A DNA stretch of 64,000 nucleotides, from assembly GCA_018105865.1 (NCBI GenBank), contig CM030834.1, positions 12,394,719 to 12,458,718 on the forward strand, read 5' to 3'. Under the pieces are notes generated by a model. It did not search any database and was not told where the DNA came from. It saw only the letters and a program-made list of their open reading frames with translations. Shown here piece by piece: positions 52,601-57,054 of this stretch (position 1 is the first letter of the stretch; the number at the start of each line of letters is the position of its first letter). This stretch comes from Metaphire vulgaris. Lineage: Eukaryota > Annelida > Clitellata > Crassiclitellata > Megascolecidae. The position numbers were made by a program, and so were the translations under genes.

Positions 52601-52790
52601 GAAAATATGGTATGCACATATGAATTTGAAGTCTATGTTAATTTGCACCAATGAACATATTTGTAAAATATGATTTTTTATTGTTTAGATGGCAGATTTT
52701 TAATTTTAGCTTTTCTGCCTCTGCCCGGGTAACAAGGTCAGCAACATTTTGACTGGTGAAACCGATGATAAACACATGGTATGCTCCTAA
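11086..52790 (+). CDS. slo: Slo1/BK-type calcium-activated potassium channel, divergent (22 exons)
   Basis: Exons: 11086-11397, 17347-17408, 20601-20700, 21952-22063, 23965-24116, 24787-24957, 28690-28781, 32134-32244, 35097-35202, 37682-37834, 40134-40289, 42745-42857, 44146-44304, 44866-44921, 45085-45151, 45422-45539, 45667-45885, 46448-46640, 48888-49018, 49964-50158, 50358-50510, 52710-52790. They total 3012 bases with every phase matching: 1003 residues. The product should be a plasma-membrane tetramer passing K+ in response to voltage and cytosolic Ca2+. Seen in order: S0 (28-49), S1-S3, S4 with R198/R201/R204, filter TVGYGD (278-283), S6, RCK1, RCK2 and calcium bowl (824-835). It is shorter than typical animal Slo1 proteins (about 1100-1200). 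The membrane part and the RCK connector are more diverged than I would expect for the main Slo1 orthologue, so a paralogue is likely. ATG 11086 has an in-frame upstream stop near 11037. Confidence 0.93.
11415..11471. repeat. (TA)n microsatellite next to the exon 1 donor
   Basis: A TA tract starting 18 bases after the GC donor of channel exon 1. Confidence 0.95.
11520..11839. mobile_element. hAT-like MITE with CAGGAGTGGCCAAAC end
   Basis: Left end CAGGAGTGGCCAAACTGCGG and right end GTTTGGCCACCCTTG are inverted copies, and GCGGCT motifs lie just inside both. No clean 8-bp duplication is visible, so the edges are approximate. Confidence 0.55.
11878..12300. mobile_element. hAT-like MITE with TAGGGCTG ends
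   Basis: TAGGGCTG at the left and CAGCCCTA at the right, with perfect 8-bp duplications GAATCTAC (11870-11877 and 12301-12308). The interior carries repeated ATCGATTAA motifs on both sides. Confidence 0.85.
12516..12805. mobile_element. hAT-like MITE with TTATTCTAG subterminal repeats
   Basis: Left end CAGTTTTTATTCTAGGCC and right end GGCTAGAATAAGCACTG are inverted copies. CTCTTAAGG precedes the left end and recurs a few bases beyond the right end, so the exact right edge is uncertain. The interior has polyC/polyG runs. Confidence 0.6.
12998..13952. repeat. Long inverted repeat enclosing a LINE 3' fragment
   Basis: Arm 12998-13174 and arm 13782-13952 are inverted copies, about 170 bases each, with few mismatches. 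Both contain GCTCATCGGCTATCCAACTA, CATTGGATCAGTGTTCCCGG and CCAGGGGGATTAG. The 600-base centre is a minus-strand LINE fragment. This could be a foldback transposon that received a LINE, or an inverted duplication. Confidence 0.85.
13280..13772 (-). pseudogene. 5'-truncated LINE reverse-transcriptase 3' end
   Basis: The minus-strand frame 13606-13361 reads [20 protein letters not shown], then TRGH...LFKQR...VVDKWNSLD...TVNGFK. This is the C-terminal tail typical of CR1/L2/Jockey-type non-LTR reverse transcriptases. Frameshifted remains (lead-in GLGIHS, LLEKV-like) continue to 13772. A related plus-strand copy at 19196 starts at the same point. Confidence 0.8.
13961..14120 (-). mobile_element. 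LINE/SINE 3' tail with (ATT)n microsatellite end
   Basis: Read on the minus strand this is GTTACT..., then GTGGTTCTCACACAG, CCACTTTAAACC and a GTT/ATT triplet run (14038-13961). It matches the 3' tails of the LINE copies at 13280 and 19720 and of the SINE at 32095. Confidence 0.6.
14786..14946. mobile_element. hAT-like MITE with CAGGGCGTAGC ends
   Basis: Ends CAGGGCGTAGCTACG and GGCTACGCCCCTG are inverted. The flanking 8-mers are ACCGTGGT and ATCATGGT (two mismatches). The interior is TA-rich with TATACCCCC motifs. Confidence 0.6.
15769..15964. mobile_element. hAT-type MITE, family A (reverse orientation)
   Basis: CAGTGGCGGCTCTAG and GTGGAGCCGCCACTG, flanked by perfect TCTTGGAT duplications (15761-15768, 15965-15972). 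Contains the shared AACCATTTGTTGTTTAATGT block. Confidence 0.9.
16260..16435. mobile_element. hAT-type MITE, family A (reverse orientation)
   Basis: Ends CAGTGGCGGCTCTAG and GTGGAGCCGCCACTG; flanks CTTCCCTC and CTTCCTCC are near-duplicates. It is close in sequence to the copy about 300 bases upstream. Confidence 0.82.
17347..17408 (+). CDS. slo: Slo exon 2: S1
   Basis: Acceptor gatgtttccag, donor gtgagt. Encodes [20 protein letters not shown] plus two bases of residue 125, the first transmembrane helix after S0. Only this frame is open, and it aligns gap-free to BK S1. Confidence 0.85.
17692..17978. mobile_element. hAT-type MITE, CGGTGGCGTAGCC ends
   Basis: Left CGGTGGCGTAGCCA, right TGGCTATGCCACTG, perfect 8-bp duplications GATTCCTT (17684-17691, 17979-17986). 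Lies in channel intron 2. Confidence 0.82.
18248..18812. mobile_element. hAT element with CAGGGGTCTCTAAAG ends
   Basis: Ends CAGGGGTCTCTAAAG and CTTTGGAGACCCCTG are inverted, with perfect 8-bp duplications ATGTAGAG (18240-18247, 18813-18820). The interior holds GAT and AAT/ATT triplet runs (18555-18650). A short minus-strand frame at 18432-18238 may be a transposase remnant, but I cannot assign it. Confidence 0.87.
18555..18650. repeat. (GAT)n and palindromic (AAT)n/(ATT)n tract
   Basis: A GAT run, then AAT triplets that switch to ATT near 18615, giving a perfect AT-rich foldback within the hAT element at 18248. Confidence 0.9.
19196..19768 (+). pseudogene. 5'-truncated LINE reverse-transcriptase 3' end
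   Basis: Plus-strand frame 19397-19690 reads [14 protein letters not shown]...[20 protein letters not shown], the same tail as at 13280 but in the opposite orientation and with indels. Upstream, GTTCAGGCTTGGATTCCATT marks the shared truncation point. The 3' end is TCAGTGGTTTTCATACAG, CCACTTAAATCAC, then (ATT)n. Confidence 0.8.
19716..19768. repeat. (ATT)n tail of the LINE copy
   Basis: A triplet microsatellite directly after the LINE 3' end, as in LINE families that terminate in short tandem repeats. Confidence 0.9.
19848..20030 (+). pseudogene. Second, shorter LINE 3' fragment
   Basis: Repeats the motif [21 protein letters not shown] followed by the 3' tail (GTACACAGGCTGTCTTAGCC). It overlaps in content with the 19196 copy, so two copies inserted next to each other or one was duplicated. 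Confidence 0.7.
20601..20700 (+). CDS. slo: Slo exon 3: S1-S2 loop and S2
   Basis: Acceptor tggttttag. Codons give [17 protein letters not shown] then [16 protein letters not shown] (to residue 158). The IDxAFNxFF motif is the BK S2 signature. The donor is CAGG|gcaagt, a consensus-like GC donor at 20701. Confidence 0.88.
21952..22063 (+). CDS. slo: Slo exon 4: S2-S3 loop and S3
   Basis: Residues 159-195, beginning [20 protein letters not shown], then [17 protein letters not shown]. Acceptor tctgtttcag, donor gttagt. Matches the FIAA.DKLWF...VDFFTVPP block of BK channels. Confidence 0.93.
22386..23113 (+). pseudogene. Decayed transposon-type ORF with its middle deleted
   Basis: The first part (22389-22658, then a frameshift) encodes [32 protein letters not shown] and a [18 protein letters not shown] tail. 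The last part (22931-23113) encodes [20 protein letters not shown] then RWNSN...NYCWCL. I recall this pair of blocks from a protein that is multi-copy in invertebrate genomes and probably belongs to a mobile element, with several hundred residues between them. Here stops and a large internal deletion show it is dead. The element family is not known to me. It lies in channel intron 4. Confidence 0.55.
23368..23617. repeat. Long imperfect palindrome centred on GATT/AATC repeats
   Basis: The left arm contains TTCTATTTATTGCTTCTATT and ATTGATTTATAAAATG. The right arm (to 23617) contains their complements AATAGAAGCAATAAATAGAA and CATTTTATAAATCAAT. Between them, alternating ATTGATTGAT and AATCAATCAA tracts continue the pairing. 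The whole 250-base stretch could fold back on itself. Confidence 0.85.
23965..24116 (+). CDS. slo: Slo exon 5: S4 and S5
   Basis: Residues 196-246. S4 reads [13 protein letters not shown] with Arg at 198, 201 and 204, the three conserved S4 positions. [12 protein letters not shown] and the S5 helix follow ([18 protein letters not shown]). The donor must be CACTTG|gttggt, because a splice four bases later would create a stop at the next junction. Confidence 0.92.
24459..24677. mobile_element. Degenerate hAT-like MITE
   Basis: The left region TTAGTCACATAGCCCCCTCC and right region CCTGGCTATGCCAGTG look like decayed versions of the CAGTGGCGTAGCC ends seen elsewhere. No target duplication was found. 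Confidence 0.35.
24742..24774. repeat. (GT)n microsatellite before the pore exon
   Basis: A TGTG/CGTG run that ends about 12 bases before the acceptor of exon 6, replacing a normal polypyrimidine tract. Confidence 0.85.
24787..24957 (+). CDS. slo: Slo exon 6: pore loop, selectivity filter and start of S6
   Basis: Residues 247-303. LENSGDPF opens the turret. The pore helix YFTMVTMA leads into TVGYGD (278-283), the K+ filter. [16 protein letters not shown] begins S6. Acceptor gttgacttag, donor gtatgt. Confidence 0.96.
25937..26000. repeat. (ATT)n microsatellite
   Basis: A pure ATT/ATA triplet tract in channel intron 6. Confidence 0.93.
27005..27087 (-). pseudogene. Small LINE reverse-transcriptase fragment
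   Basis: The minus strand encodes [20 protein letters not shown] and LQSIQN, the LDYCNSL...L..LQ.IQN motif near the end of the reverse-transcriptase domain of CR1/Jockey-like LINEs. Only about 28 residues remain. Confidence 0.65.
27985..28361 (-). pseudogene. LINE C-terminal fragment
   Basis: Minus-strand frame 28361-28101 reads [20 protein letters not shown], then [32 protein letters not shown] and [14 protein letters not shown]. This is the C-terminal region of a non-LTR reverse transcriptase (LKY.GH.MR and RGRPR..W.DN are diagnostic). Frameshifted continuation ([10 protein letters not shown]) runs to about 27985. Confidence 0.82.
28690..28781 (+). CDS. slo: Slo exon 7: end of S6 and S6-RCK1 linker
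   Basis: [20 protein letters not shown] then [11 protein letters not shown]; the Y..SY motif is typical of the BK S6-RCK1 linker. Acceptor ttgatgcag, donor gtaaat, ends in phase 2. Confidence 0.92.
30178..30384. repeat. (GAT)n/(ATG)n microsatellite, about 200 bases
   Basis: Long GAT triplet run with AAT edges. On the minus strand it gives an open His-rich frame that is not a gene. Confidence 0.95.
30824..31151. mobile_element. Foldback MITE with CATTCT...GGACATAATCCCCC ends
   Basis: Left CATTCTCCCCCCTGGACATA and right TAATGTCCAGGGGTAGAATG are inverted copies. Each is followed inward by a second CCCCCGGACATTATCC-like repeat. No target duplication is clear. Confidence 0.7.
31217..31760 (-). 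pseudogene. CR1/Jockey-type LINE reverse-transcriptase 3' fragment
   Basis: The minus strand reads [25 protein letters not shown], an in-frame stop, [14 protein letters not shown], then [20 protein letters not shown]. These are classic C-terminal reverse-transcriptase motifs (LDYCN.LL.GLP, LHWL.V..RI.FK). It differs from the 13280/19196 family. Confidence 0.82.
31975..32099 (+). mobile_element. tRNA-derived SINE
   Basis: A polymerase III box A-like GTGGGTTGCGTGCTGG (31982-31997) and box B GGGTTCAAGCCC (about 32018-32029) form a tRNA-like head. The 3' part (GACTTTCACACAGG, CCTCCTAAGCCACTTTAAAT) matches the tail of the LINE family at 13280 and 19196. This suggests the SINE uses that LINE for retrotransposition. 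It ends 34 bases before channel exon 8. Confidence 0.75.
32134..32244 (+). CDS. slo: Slo exon 8: start of RCK1
   Basis: Residues 334-370: [20 protein letters not shown] then [24 protein letters not shown] is the first beta strand of the Rossmann fold. The position equivalent to BK Asp362 is kept (D353). The one equivalent to Asp367, a ligand of the RCK1 calcium site, is Glu (E358), and the Mg-site Glu374 equivalent is Asp (D365). Confidence 0.94.
32291..32470. mobile_element. hAT-like MITE with CAGTGGTGTCGCG end
   Basis: CAGTGGTGTCGCGAGG at the left and GGCGACGCTA at the right, with ATGGAATACAT on the left and ATGGAATAACAT on the right as a slightly slipped target duplication. It starts 46 bases after channel exon 8. 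Confidence 0.5.
33267..34330. repeat. Two blocks of degenerate (TTCGGCT)n repeats
   Basis: TTCGGCT, TTTGGCTTCGGCC and related motifs cluster at 33270-33365 and 34225-34330, with unrelated DNA between. They resemble the diverged hexamer arrays inside the hAT elements near 61700, but no matching terminal repeats were found. Confidence 0.5.
35097..35202 (+). CDS. slo: Slo exon 9: RCK1
   Basis: Residues 371-406: [36 protein letters not shown]390 matches BK Glu399. Acceptor gaatgtatag, donor gtatgt. Confidence 0.93.
35547..35800. mobile_element. Partial hAT-like element with CAGTGGCGTAGC end
   Basis: CAGTGGCGTAGCAAGG at the left edge and CAAAAAA.GTTATCAA blocks inside, as in other CAGTGGCGTAGC copies (55271, 17692). 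I could not find the matching right terminus, so the end is a guess. Confidence 0.4.
35838..36150 (+). pseudogene. LINE C-terminal fragment followed by (GAT)n
   Basis: The plus strand reads [18 protein letters not shown], a stop, [22 protein letters not shown] and [11 protein letters not shown], then a GATGAT tail. RKW.WIGH.LRK and GLCSTR..KG are typical of RTE/Jockey-like C-termini. Several stops show it is dead. Confidence 0.72.
36513..36592. repeat. Palindromic (TA)n/(TACATA) tract
   Basis: TATATA runs broken by ATACATAT and ATATGTAT, giving local foldbacks, in channel intron 9. Confidence 0.9.
37682..37834 (+). CDS. slo: Slo exon 10: RCK1
   Basis: Residues 407-457: [35 protein letters not shown], then [27 protein letters not shown] is among the most conserved BK segments. 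The Met is internal, not a start. Confidence 0.95.
38164..38236. repeat. (ATT)n microsatellite
   Basis: A long pure ATT tract in channel intron 10. Confidence 0.93.
38479..38552. mobile_element. 74-bp TA-flanked foldback (mariner-like MITE candidate)
   Basis: TAGGGTGATGCAAAAAACCG at the left and TTTTTTGCGCCACCCTG at the right are inverted, with the sequence GGACTA/TAGTCC continuing the stem and TA on both flanks. CAGGGTG.CAAAAA ends with a TA target are common in Tc1/mariner-type elements. Confidence 0.65.
40134..40289 (+). CDS. slo: Slo exon 11: RCK1
   Basis: Residues 458-509: [52 protein letters not shown]. Acceptor gatttcttag, donor gtaagt. Very close to BK here, including [21 protein letters not shown]. 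Confidence 0.95.
42376..42656. mobile_element. hAT-type MITE, family B, beside channel exon 12
   Basis: CAGTGGCGGTTCCA and TGGAACCGCCACTG, with GGACTACG (42368-42375) and GGACTATG (42657-42664). The interior matches the copy at 2550 (GTGGGGATGCATCCCCC, GATGACCTTTTTTTGCTTGT-like block). It ends 88 bases before exon 12. Confidence 0.85.
42745..42857 (+). CDS. slo: Slo exon 12: RCK1
   Basis: Residues 510-546: [20 protein letters not shown] then [17 protein letters not shown]. The EMY Met matches BK Met513, known to affect the RCK1 calcium site. Ends in phase 2 (CG). Confidence 0.9.
44146..44304 (+). CDS. slo: Slo exon 13: end of RCK1
   Basis: Residues 547-599: [48 protein letters not shown]. 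The AIE glutamate is the BK Glu535 equivalent, a calcium-site ligand. The donor is AAAGT|gtacga, set by the phase of the next exon. Confidence 0.92.
44866..44921 (+). CDS. slo: Slo exon 14: haem-motif region
   Basis: 56 bases, residues 600-618: [19 protein letters not shown]. It aligns with the YCKACH haem-binding motif of BK, but His is replaced by Arg (CKNCR). Acceptor aatttacttag, donor gtgagt. Confidence 0.85.
45085..45151 (+). CDS. slo: Slo exon 15: short Cys-rich connector
   Basis: 67 bases, residues 619-640: [20 protein letters not shown] then NT. It corresponds to the variable linker between RCK1 and RCK2. Four Cys in 15 residues are unusual for this region. Acceptor atttcaatag, donor gtatgt; phases fit both neighbours. 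Confidence 0.75.
45422..45539 (+). CDS. slo: Slo exon 16: connector to RCK2
   Basis: Residues 641-680: [20 protein letters not shown] then [29 protein letters not shown] is a strict BK landmark just before RCK2. Confidence 0.92.
45667..45885 (+). CDS. slo: Slo exon 17: RCK2 Rossmann fold
   Basis: Residues 681-753: [63 protein letters not shown] and the [17 protein letters not shown] block define RCK2. Acceptor tttttaag, donor gtaagc. Confidence 0.95.
46448..46640 (+). CDS. slo: Slo exon 18: RCK2
   Basis: Residues 754-817: [57 protein letters not shown]. Corresponds to GSPLSRADLRAVN...CDMC.ILSA in BK. The insert before the calcium bowl is much shorter than in known Slo1. Confidence 0.94.
46871..47065. 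mobile_element. hAT-type MITE, family A
   Basis: CAGTGGCGGCTCCACC and CTAGAGCCGCCACTG, perfect CTGATTAG duplications (46863-46870, 47066-47073). Near-identical to the copies at 56432 and 56874, which points to recent movement. Confidence 0.93.
48027..48317 (-). mobile_element. tRNA-derived SINE, minus strand
   Basis: Read on the minus strand: box A-like AGTGGTTACACGCTG (48295-48281), 20 bases, box B AGGTTCAACTCCC (48260-48248). About 220 bases of body with CGCCCGCTGCGAAG and GAGACCGGAGATCAGTACCG blocks follow. The head spacing equals that of the SINE at 31975. It is not a functional tRNA: no foldable acceptor stem. Confidence 0.65.
48888..49018 (+). CDS. slo: Slo exon 19: calcium bowl
   Basis: Residues 818-861: [40 protein letters not shown]. 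The four calcium ligands of the BK bowl (Gln889, Asp892, Asp895, Asp897 in human numbering) are all kept as Q824, D827, D830 and D832. Acidic-run changes are D to E at 831 and D to S at 833. Confidence 0.95.
49580..49646. repeat. (TA)n microsatellite
   Basis: TA tract followed by poly-T, in channel intron 19. Confidence 0.93.
49964..50158 (+). CDS. slo: Slo exon 20: RCK2 after the calcium bowl
   Basis: Residues 862-926: [52 protein letters not shown]. Matches YFND..LTLIRTL.TGGATPELE and PETL.NRDRC in BK. Acceptor attattacag, donor gtacgg. Confidence 0.94.
50358..50510 (+). CDS. slo: Slo exon 21: C-terminal RCK2
   Basis: Residues 927-977: [59 protein letters not shown] and R.VITNPP are BK landmarks. 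Confidence 0.94.
50862..51816. mobile_element. TTAA-flanked element (piggyBac-like), nested
   Basis: TTAA at 50862-50865 and 51813-51816. Inside each edge is the inverted motif CTTCTTGACTGCGTTG / CAACGCAGTCAAGGGG. Most of the interior is a palindromic TA array (51300-51720). No transposase. Confidence 0.7.
51300..51720. repeat. AT-rich ATATGTTATAT array that switches strand
   Basis: From about 51300 to 51600 the repeat reads mostly AACATATATA. From about 51600 to 51720 it reads mostly TATATGTTATAT, the complement. The whole block is therefore a large imperfect palindrome able to form a cruciform. Confidence 0.85.
52140..52492. mobile_element. hAT-type MITE with CAGCGGTTCTCAACC ends
   Basis: CAGCGGTTCTCAACC and GGTTGAGAACTGCTG, duplications CCTCAGAC and CCTTAGAC. 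GGGTCGCGAC-like motifs lie inside both ends. Nested in the 50553 element. Confidence 0.87.
52710..52790 (+). CDS. slo: Slo exon 22: short C-terminal tail and stop
   Basis: Acceptor ttaattttag; frame reads [20 protein letters not shown] then KHMVCS and TAA (52788-52790). DDK|LFCL aligns with the TDLIFCL strand that closes RCK2 in BK, so the junction is credible. The tail is much shorter than in other Slo1 channels. An alternative splice at ATG|gtatgc (52779) into an unseen exon is possible. Confidence 0.72.
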   Translation, partial: LFCLCPGNKVSNILTGETDDKHMVCS

Positions 52791-53113
52791 AATTTGATAT
52801 TTTTCTTAGAAAGTTGCAAGTTCCATTAGTGTAGCCAGGTTTTAGAATAGCCATGGTTTCAGAATGGGAGGGCACCATCAAGATACATGTATAATGCACA
52901 TCCCCTTCAGTACAACTACGAGGTTTCAGGAAATGTAGTGAACTCCACCAGTGGGGACTTCGGCAGAGTCACATCTGCAGAAGTTTCGAGTACCGTAATA
53001 TTAGAGTTGAACTCTGTTGCCTAGATTAAAGTCTAATTATGACATATTACCTGTGGCCAAAGCTCTAATACAACTAGGTTCATAGATTCCATTGACAATC
53101 TCCTATGTCCACC

Positions 53114-53119
53114 AATAAA
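53114..53119 (+). promoter_or_regulatory. Candidate polyadenylation signal for the slo gene
   Basis: AATAAA 324 bases after the channel stop codon, a plausible 3' UTR length. Other hexamers occur further downstream, so this is one option. Confidence 0.4.
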
Positions 53120-54141
53120 ATTTTTTCTTGATTTTGTATGAATCCTATGACCAGTCCCAGCTCAAATCGGGGCTTAGCTCCCCTACCCCCATGGCTAATC
53201 CATACAACATTGCTGTGTTTGGAAATCTTGTTGCAGTTATGTTATTTCTTATTTCTTACTGATAATTATTTCTTCTGTTTTTAATTTGAGGGAAAATTCT
53301 GTTTTTATTCTGCTCCTAATTTCATATATTAAACTGAGAAATTTAATTGCCATCAAGGCACATTTTAAAAGGAAATTCATATTTAATCATACTGCCAATT
53401 GATCATAATGTTTAGACATAATATTGGACATAAGAACTTCTACAATGCCATTTTAGTTATGCAGTTTGCATCAGTCAATGGTCACTACAAAGTAGAATTG
53501 TAATCCCCCATTGTCAGATCCAAATAGTCAGATTTTCCAACTCTGGTTATGGTTCATAATGGTTGATGGGTATTAGAGAACTGTTAAGTTTTGAGTCTTG
53601 ATTGAAGTGTCATTAGAGACTTGGCAAAGTGAACCAATGCTGGGAGTGAATTGCAGTCTCAGCCCAGTGACTAGAAAGGCACACTTACCTATAGTTGTCG
53701 GTGTAGTATCTGGAGTTTATGCACCTTTTCGTTTCTGTTCTCAACCAGTCAGTTCAATGGTTCTTTTGTTTTCTTATTGAGATAGAAAGGGATCACAATG
53801 CCTTACGTCAGTTGCTGCTAGGTGCAAATTCTTCACTCACGGCATATCAAGTCTATATCTGATGACCGTAACGTTTGATCTCATAACATTTGATTGCATT
53901 ACTCAACTGTCTATTGAAAGCCCAAGCATCAAAACTAAAAGGTTGCATCTGCTCTTTAGTGGTTGTATCAAACTGTTTAAAAGTACCACTGAGAAATGCA
54001 TGATGTCTTTAAGTATCATCATTTATTGTCTACTGTAACTTTGTGCTGTTAAATATAATTCTTCAATACCTTGCATTTATGTAATATAATAGTTGCATTT
54101 TGTAAAATGGCTGCCTTGCCAATTTTTATATTGTCTCTCTA

Positions 54142-54568
54142 GGGGCCGTCCATATAGTACGTACGCACCAAGGGGGAGTGGGGTTTGAGATTTAGGCAAT
54201 TTTGCGTACGGAAGCGTACGGGGGAGGGAGGGGGGTCACGATTGAATTTGTACATGCTCACATTCAAATTTATAAATACCGTAGATAGCTGGTATATGCA
54301 CACAAACATTTGATTTGAGCAAAATTACTTTCGCGCGGTCAAACAAAGGGTTCCGACTATTGTTCCCATGGTTATTTAAATATTAAAAACCTTTAATTTC
54401 ATAGTAAACATAGCTTTTTGGCTATGGCTAAAAATTAATTTTCACCGTACGGGGGTTGTTTTCTAATTTGTACGTACGCATAGGGGGGGTTAACCAAAAT
54501 GTACGGTGTGCAACAGGGGGAGGGGGTTGAAAATAATTTTTTTGCGTACATACTATATGGATGGCCCC
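54142..54568. mobile_element. MITE with GGGGCCGTCCATATAGTA ends
   Basis: Left GGGGCCGTCCATATAGTA and right TACTATATGGATGGCCCC are inverted with one mismatch, flanked by CTA on both sides (3 bp). GTACGTACG motifs occur inside both halves. A 3-bp target of TTA/CTA type would fit PIF/Harbinger-like elements, an inference from two copies. Confidence 0.75.
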
Positions 54569-54871
54569 CTACTGTAGTCACAGAACTATCAGCAAATGTA
54601 AGATCAGGTGCAGATCATATAGTGCATGGGAGTGAGTCACTCAAACGTAATAAGGGGATTATAAGGCCTGTACAGAATGTTAAAAATTACCATTGCTGTT
54701 AATTTTGTTTTTACTAATTTTACTGTATATATTTGCATCCAAATTGTCACTGAAAAAATAATTATCTTTCAAAACAATGGCTTGTGCCCATTGCAGATCG
54801 ACTGCTACAATGCAACAGCCCCTTCACATTACAGGTTTGAGAGCCGATATTATAATCAGCCATGAGCATTA

Positions 54872-55496
54872 GGGGCCGTCCATAAATGACGTCACACGAT
54901 TTTGGCAGTTTTTTACCCCCTCCCCCTCATCACAAAATGTCAGACCCCCATAAAAATGATGCCACAATGTGTTAACCCTCTTCTTTCTGATGTCAAAATT
55001 AATGTTTCAATGCACTTATTTCTTGAATGAAGCGGGTATTGCAATGAATTCATTTGAAAATACTCGTATTATAATTATCATAGTGGAAGAGATATTCAGA
55101 AACTTTTTCAAATTATTTTTAAAAAGTGAATTATAAGTGTAAAATACATTCAACTTTGTGGTAACATAGCATTGCATTATTAATAACAATATTTAGTATT
55201 GTGACATCACATTTCTGGAAACCCCCTCCCCCATTGTCACACTTCTCACAAATGTTTGAACCCCCTCCCCCAGTGGCGTAGCGTGACTTTTGGGGGCCCG
55301 GGGGCATCTTTGACTTTGACATGGGGGCCCCAGAGTTTCGAGCTGACGAGCAAAAAAAACGTTATCGTCTCCACCTTTTTAACCCTGACAAGCAAAAAAA
55401 GGTCCTCACCACATCATTTCTAGGGTTAGGCCCCCCGCCCCTAGTTACGCCACTGCCCTCCCCCCTAAGTGCATGACATCGTTTATGGGCAGTCCC
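54872..55496. mobile_element. Second GGGGCCGTCCATA element, interrupted by a hAT MITE
   Basis: Left GGGGCCGTCCATAAATGACG, right CGTTTATGGGCAGTCCC, flanked by TTA on both sides. The interior runs ACCCCCTCCCCC are symmetrical about the centre. A hAT MITE at 55271-55455 sits inside the right half. Confidence 0.75.
55271..55455. mobile_element. hAT-type MITE, CAGTGGCGTAGC ends, nested
   Basis: CAGTGGCGTAGCGTGAC and GTTACGCCACTG, perfect CCCTCCCC duplications (55263-55270, 55456-55463). Because the target lies within the 54872 element, it is the younger insertion. Confidence 0.85.
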
Positions 55497-56431
55497 TTAT
55501 CAGTGCATTTCTAATTACATCTACCAGTATAACTTTTCAGAAAGAACTTATGAAGATGCTTTGCCCTGGTAAACTATGCAACCGATAGGGTTAAAAGGTT
55601 TCAAAATATAGGTTAAAGGCAGCTAGCAACCTTAACTAAGCATCTAACAGTTAATCATTTGTAAATTACTTATTACAAATGTGAACGTGTGATCAATTTT
55701 AATTTTGTACAATGCTGATTATGTATGTTTGAATATTTATAAAGTGTATACATAATCATATTTGTCATTATACATGTAGTGTGAATACACTTATATTTTA
55801 TGATTTTGACGGATCATATTAAATATTAATAAAGTAAAAAGTTTGAATGTTCTAAATTATCCATATTACTTATTGCCATAAGCATAACCAGAAATTTTTA
55901 AAAAACACACTTAGAACACATGACCTTTCACTTGTCTGCAGACAATTCTAACTCTTGTACAAACTTTCAAAAAATGTCATTATCAAAAGCCAACTGTCAA
56001 ATTTAATAAAATGCACTGAATAGTGTTGTGGATGCACTTTCAAATTGGCAGAATCCCATTATAATGAACTTTGATTAAGTTGGCAAAGCAGTGGCATAGC
56101 AAGGGTTAACCCAGGGGTGAAGTAAGGAAATTGTACCCTTAACTTCTCAAAAGTCACAACTTTGTTTCAATTTTATCATTTGTAGTAGTACATCACTGAC
56201 CTTTGACAATATCTGAGAAGCAAATAAAGGACCTAGCTTATAAAACATGAAAAGTTCTTTATTTTTAAATCATTTTTGGCACCCCCCCCCCATCCTCAGC
56301 GCCTGGAGGGCATTTGCCCCACTCCCTCTCTATGCCTCTGTGGCAACATCCAACCCATGCCAACCACATGCAGTGAGAGGATGGAGACCTGATTGGTCTG
56401 CCAACAGGGCTCTGGTGAAGCTGATTAAGAT

Positions 56432-56622
56432 CAGTGGCGGCTCCACCGGGGGGGCCAGGGGGGCCCGTGCCCCCCCTATTGAGAGCCTGGCCCCCCCAGT
56501 GGCCCCCCAGTTGGGACCCTATACTTAATGCTACATACATTAAAACAACAAATGGTTGGCCCCCCATGATTAGAAGTTGCCCCCCAACGGTCCCCACTTG
56601 CCAAATCCTAGAGCCGCCACTG
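56432..56622. mobile_element. hAT-type MITE, family A
   Basis: CAGTGGCGGCTCCACC and CTAGAGCCGCCACTG with perfect ATTAAGAT duplications (56424-56431, 56623-56630). Nearly identical to 46871-47065. Confidence 0.93.
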
Positions 56623-56873
56623 ATTAAGATCAATCATTTGAACCGTGGATACAAATGATTACCCATCCATAAATGATTACTGTTACAGAAACACTAACAA
56701 GATCAATTCATTTTATATAATACCTGGAGAGAACTAGAACACCTGGCAGCAGATTAAACAAAATGGAAAGACCTTGTTCATCACTGGGAGTGCAAATGGC
56801 AGCTTGCCTGGTGGAGAGTGCAATATTGTATAATATTGTGCAACTACCTGCATCAACATTTCTTCCATCTGCT

Positions 56874-57054
56874 CAGTGGCGGCTCCACCGGGGGGGCCAG
56901 GGGGCCCGTGCCCTCCCCCCCCTATTGAGAGCCTGGCCCCCCAGTTGGGACCCTATACTTAATGCTACATACATTAAACAACAAATGGTTGGCCCCATGA
57001 TTAGAAGTTGCCCCCCAACGGCCCCCCACTTGCCAAATCCTAGAGCCGCCACTG
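56874..57054. mobile_element. hAT-type MITE, family A
   Basis: The same ends, with perfect CATCTGCT duplications (56866-56873, 57055-57062). It lacks one short AGTGGCCCCC segment present in the copy 250 bases upstream, probably lost between C runs. Confidence 0.93.

Larger units (their letters stand above)
50553..52610. mobile_element. TA-flanked 2-kb inverted-repeat element filling channel intron 21
   Basis: Left CCATATTTTCATGTGCATA and right TATGCATGAAAATATGG are inverted, with TA on both outer flanks (50551-50552, 52611-52612). GACGCATCTTATATG-like motifs recur inside both ends. TA targets suggest a pogo/Tigger-like or other Tc1/mariner element. It contains two further insertions (50862-51816, 52140-52492) and no transposase frame. 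Confidence 0.65.
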
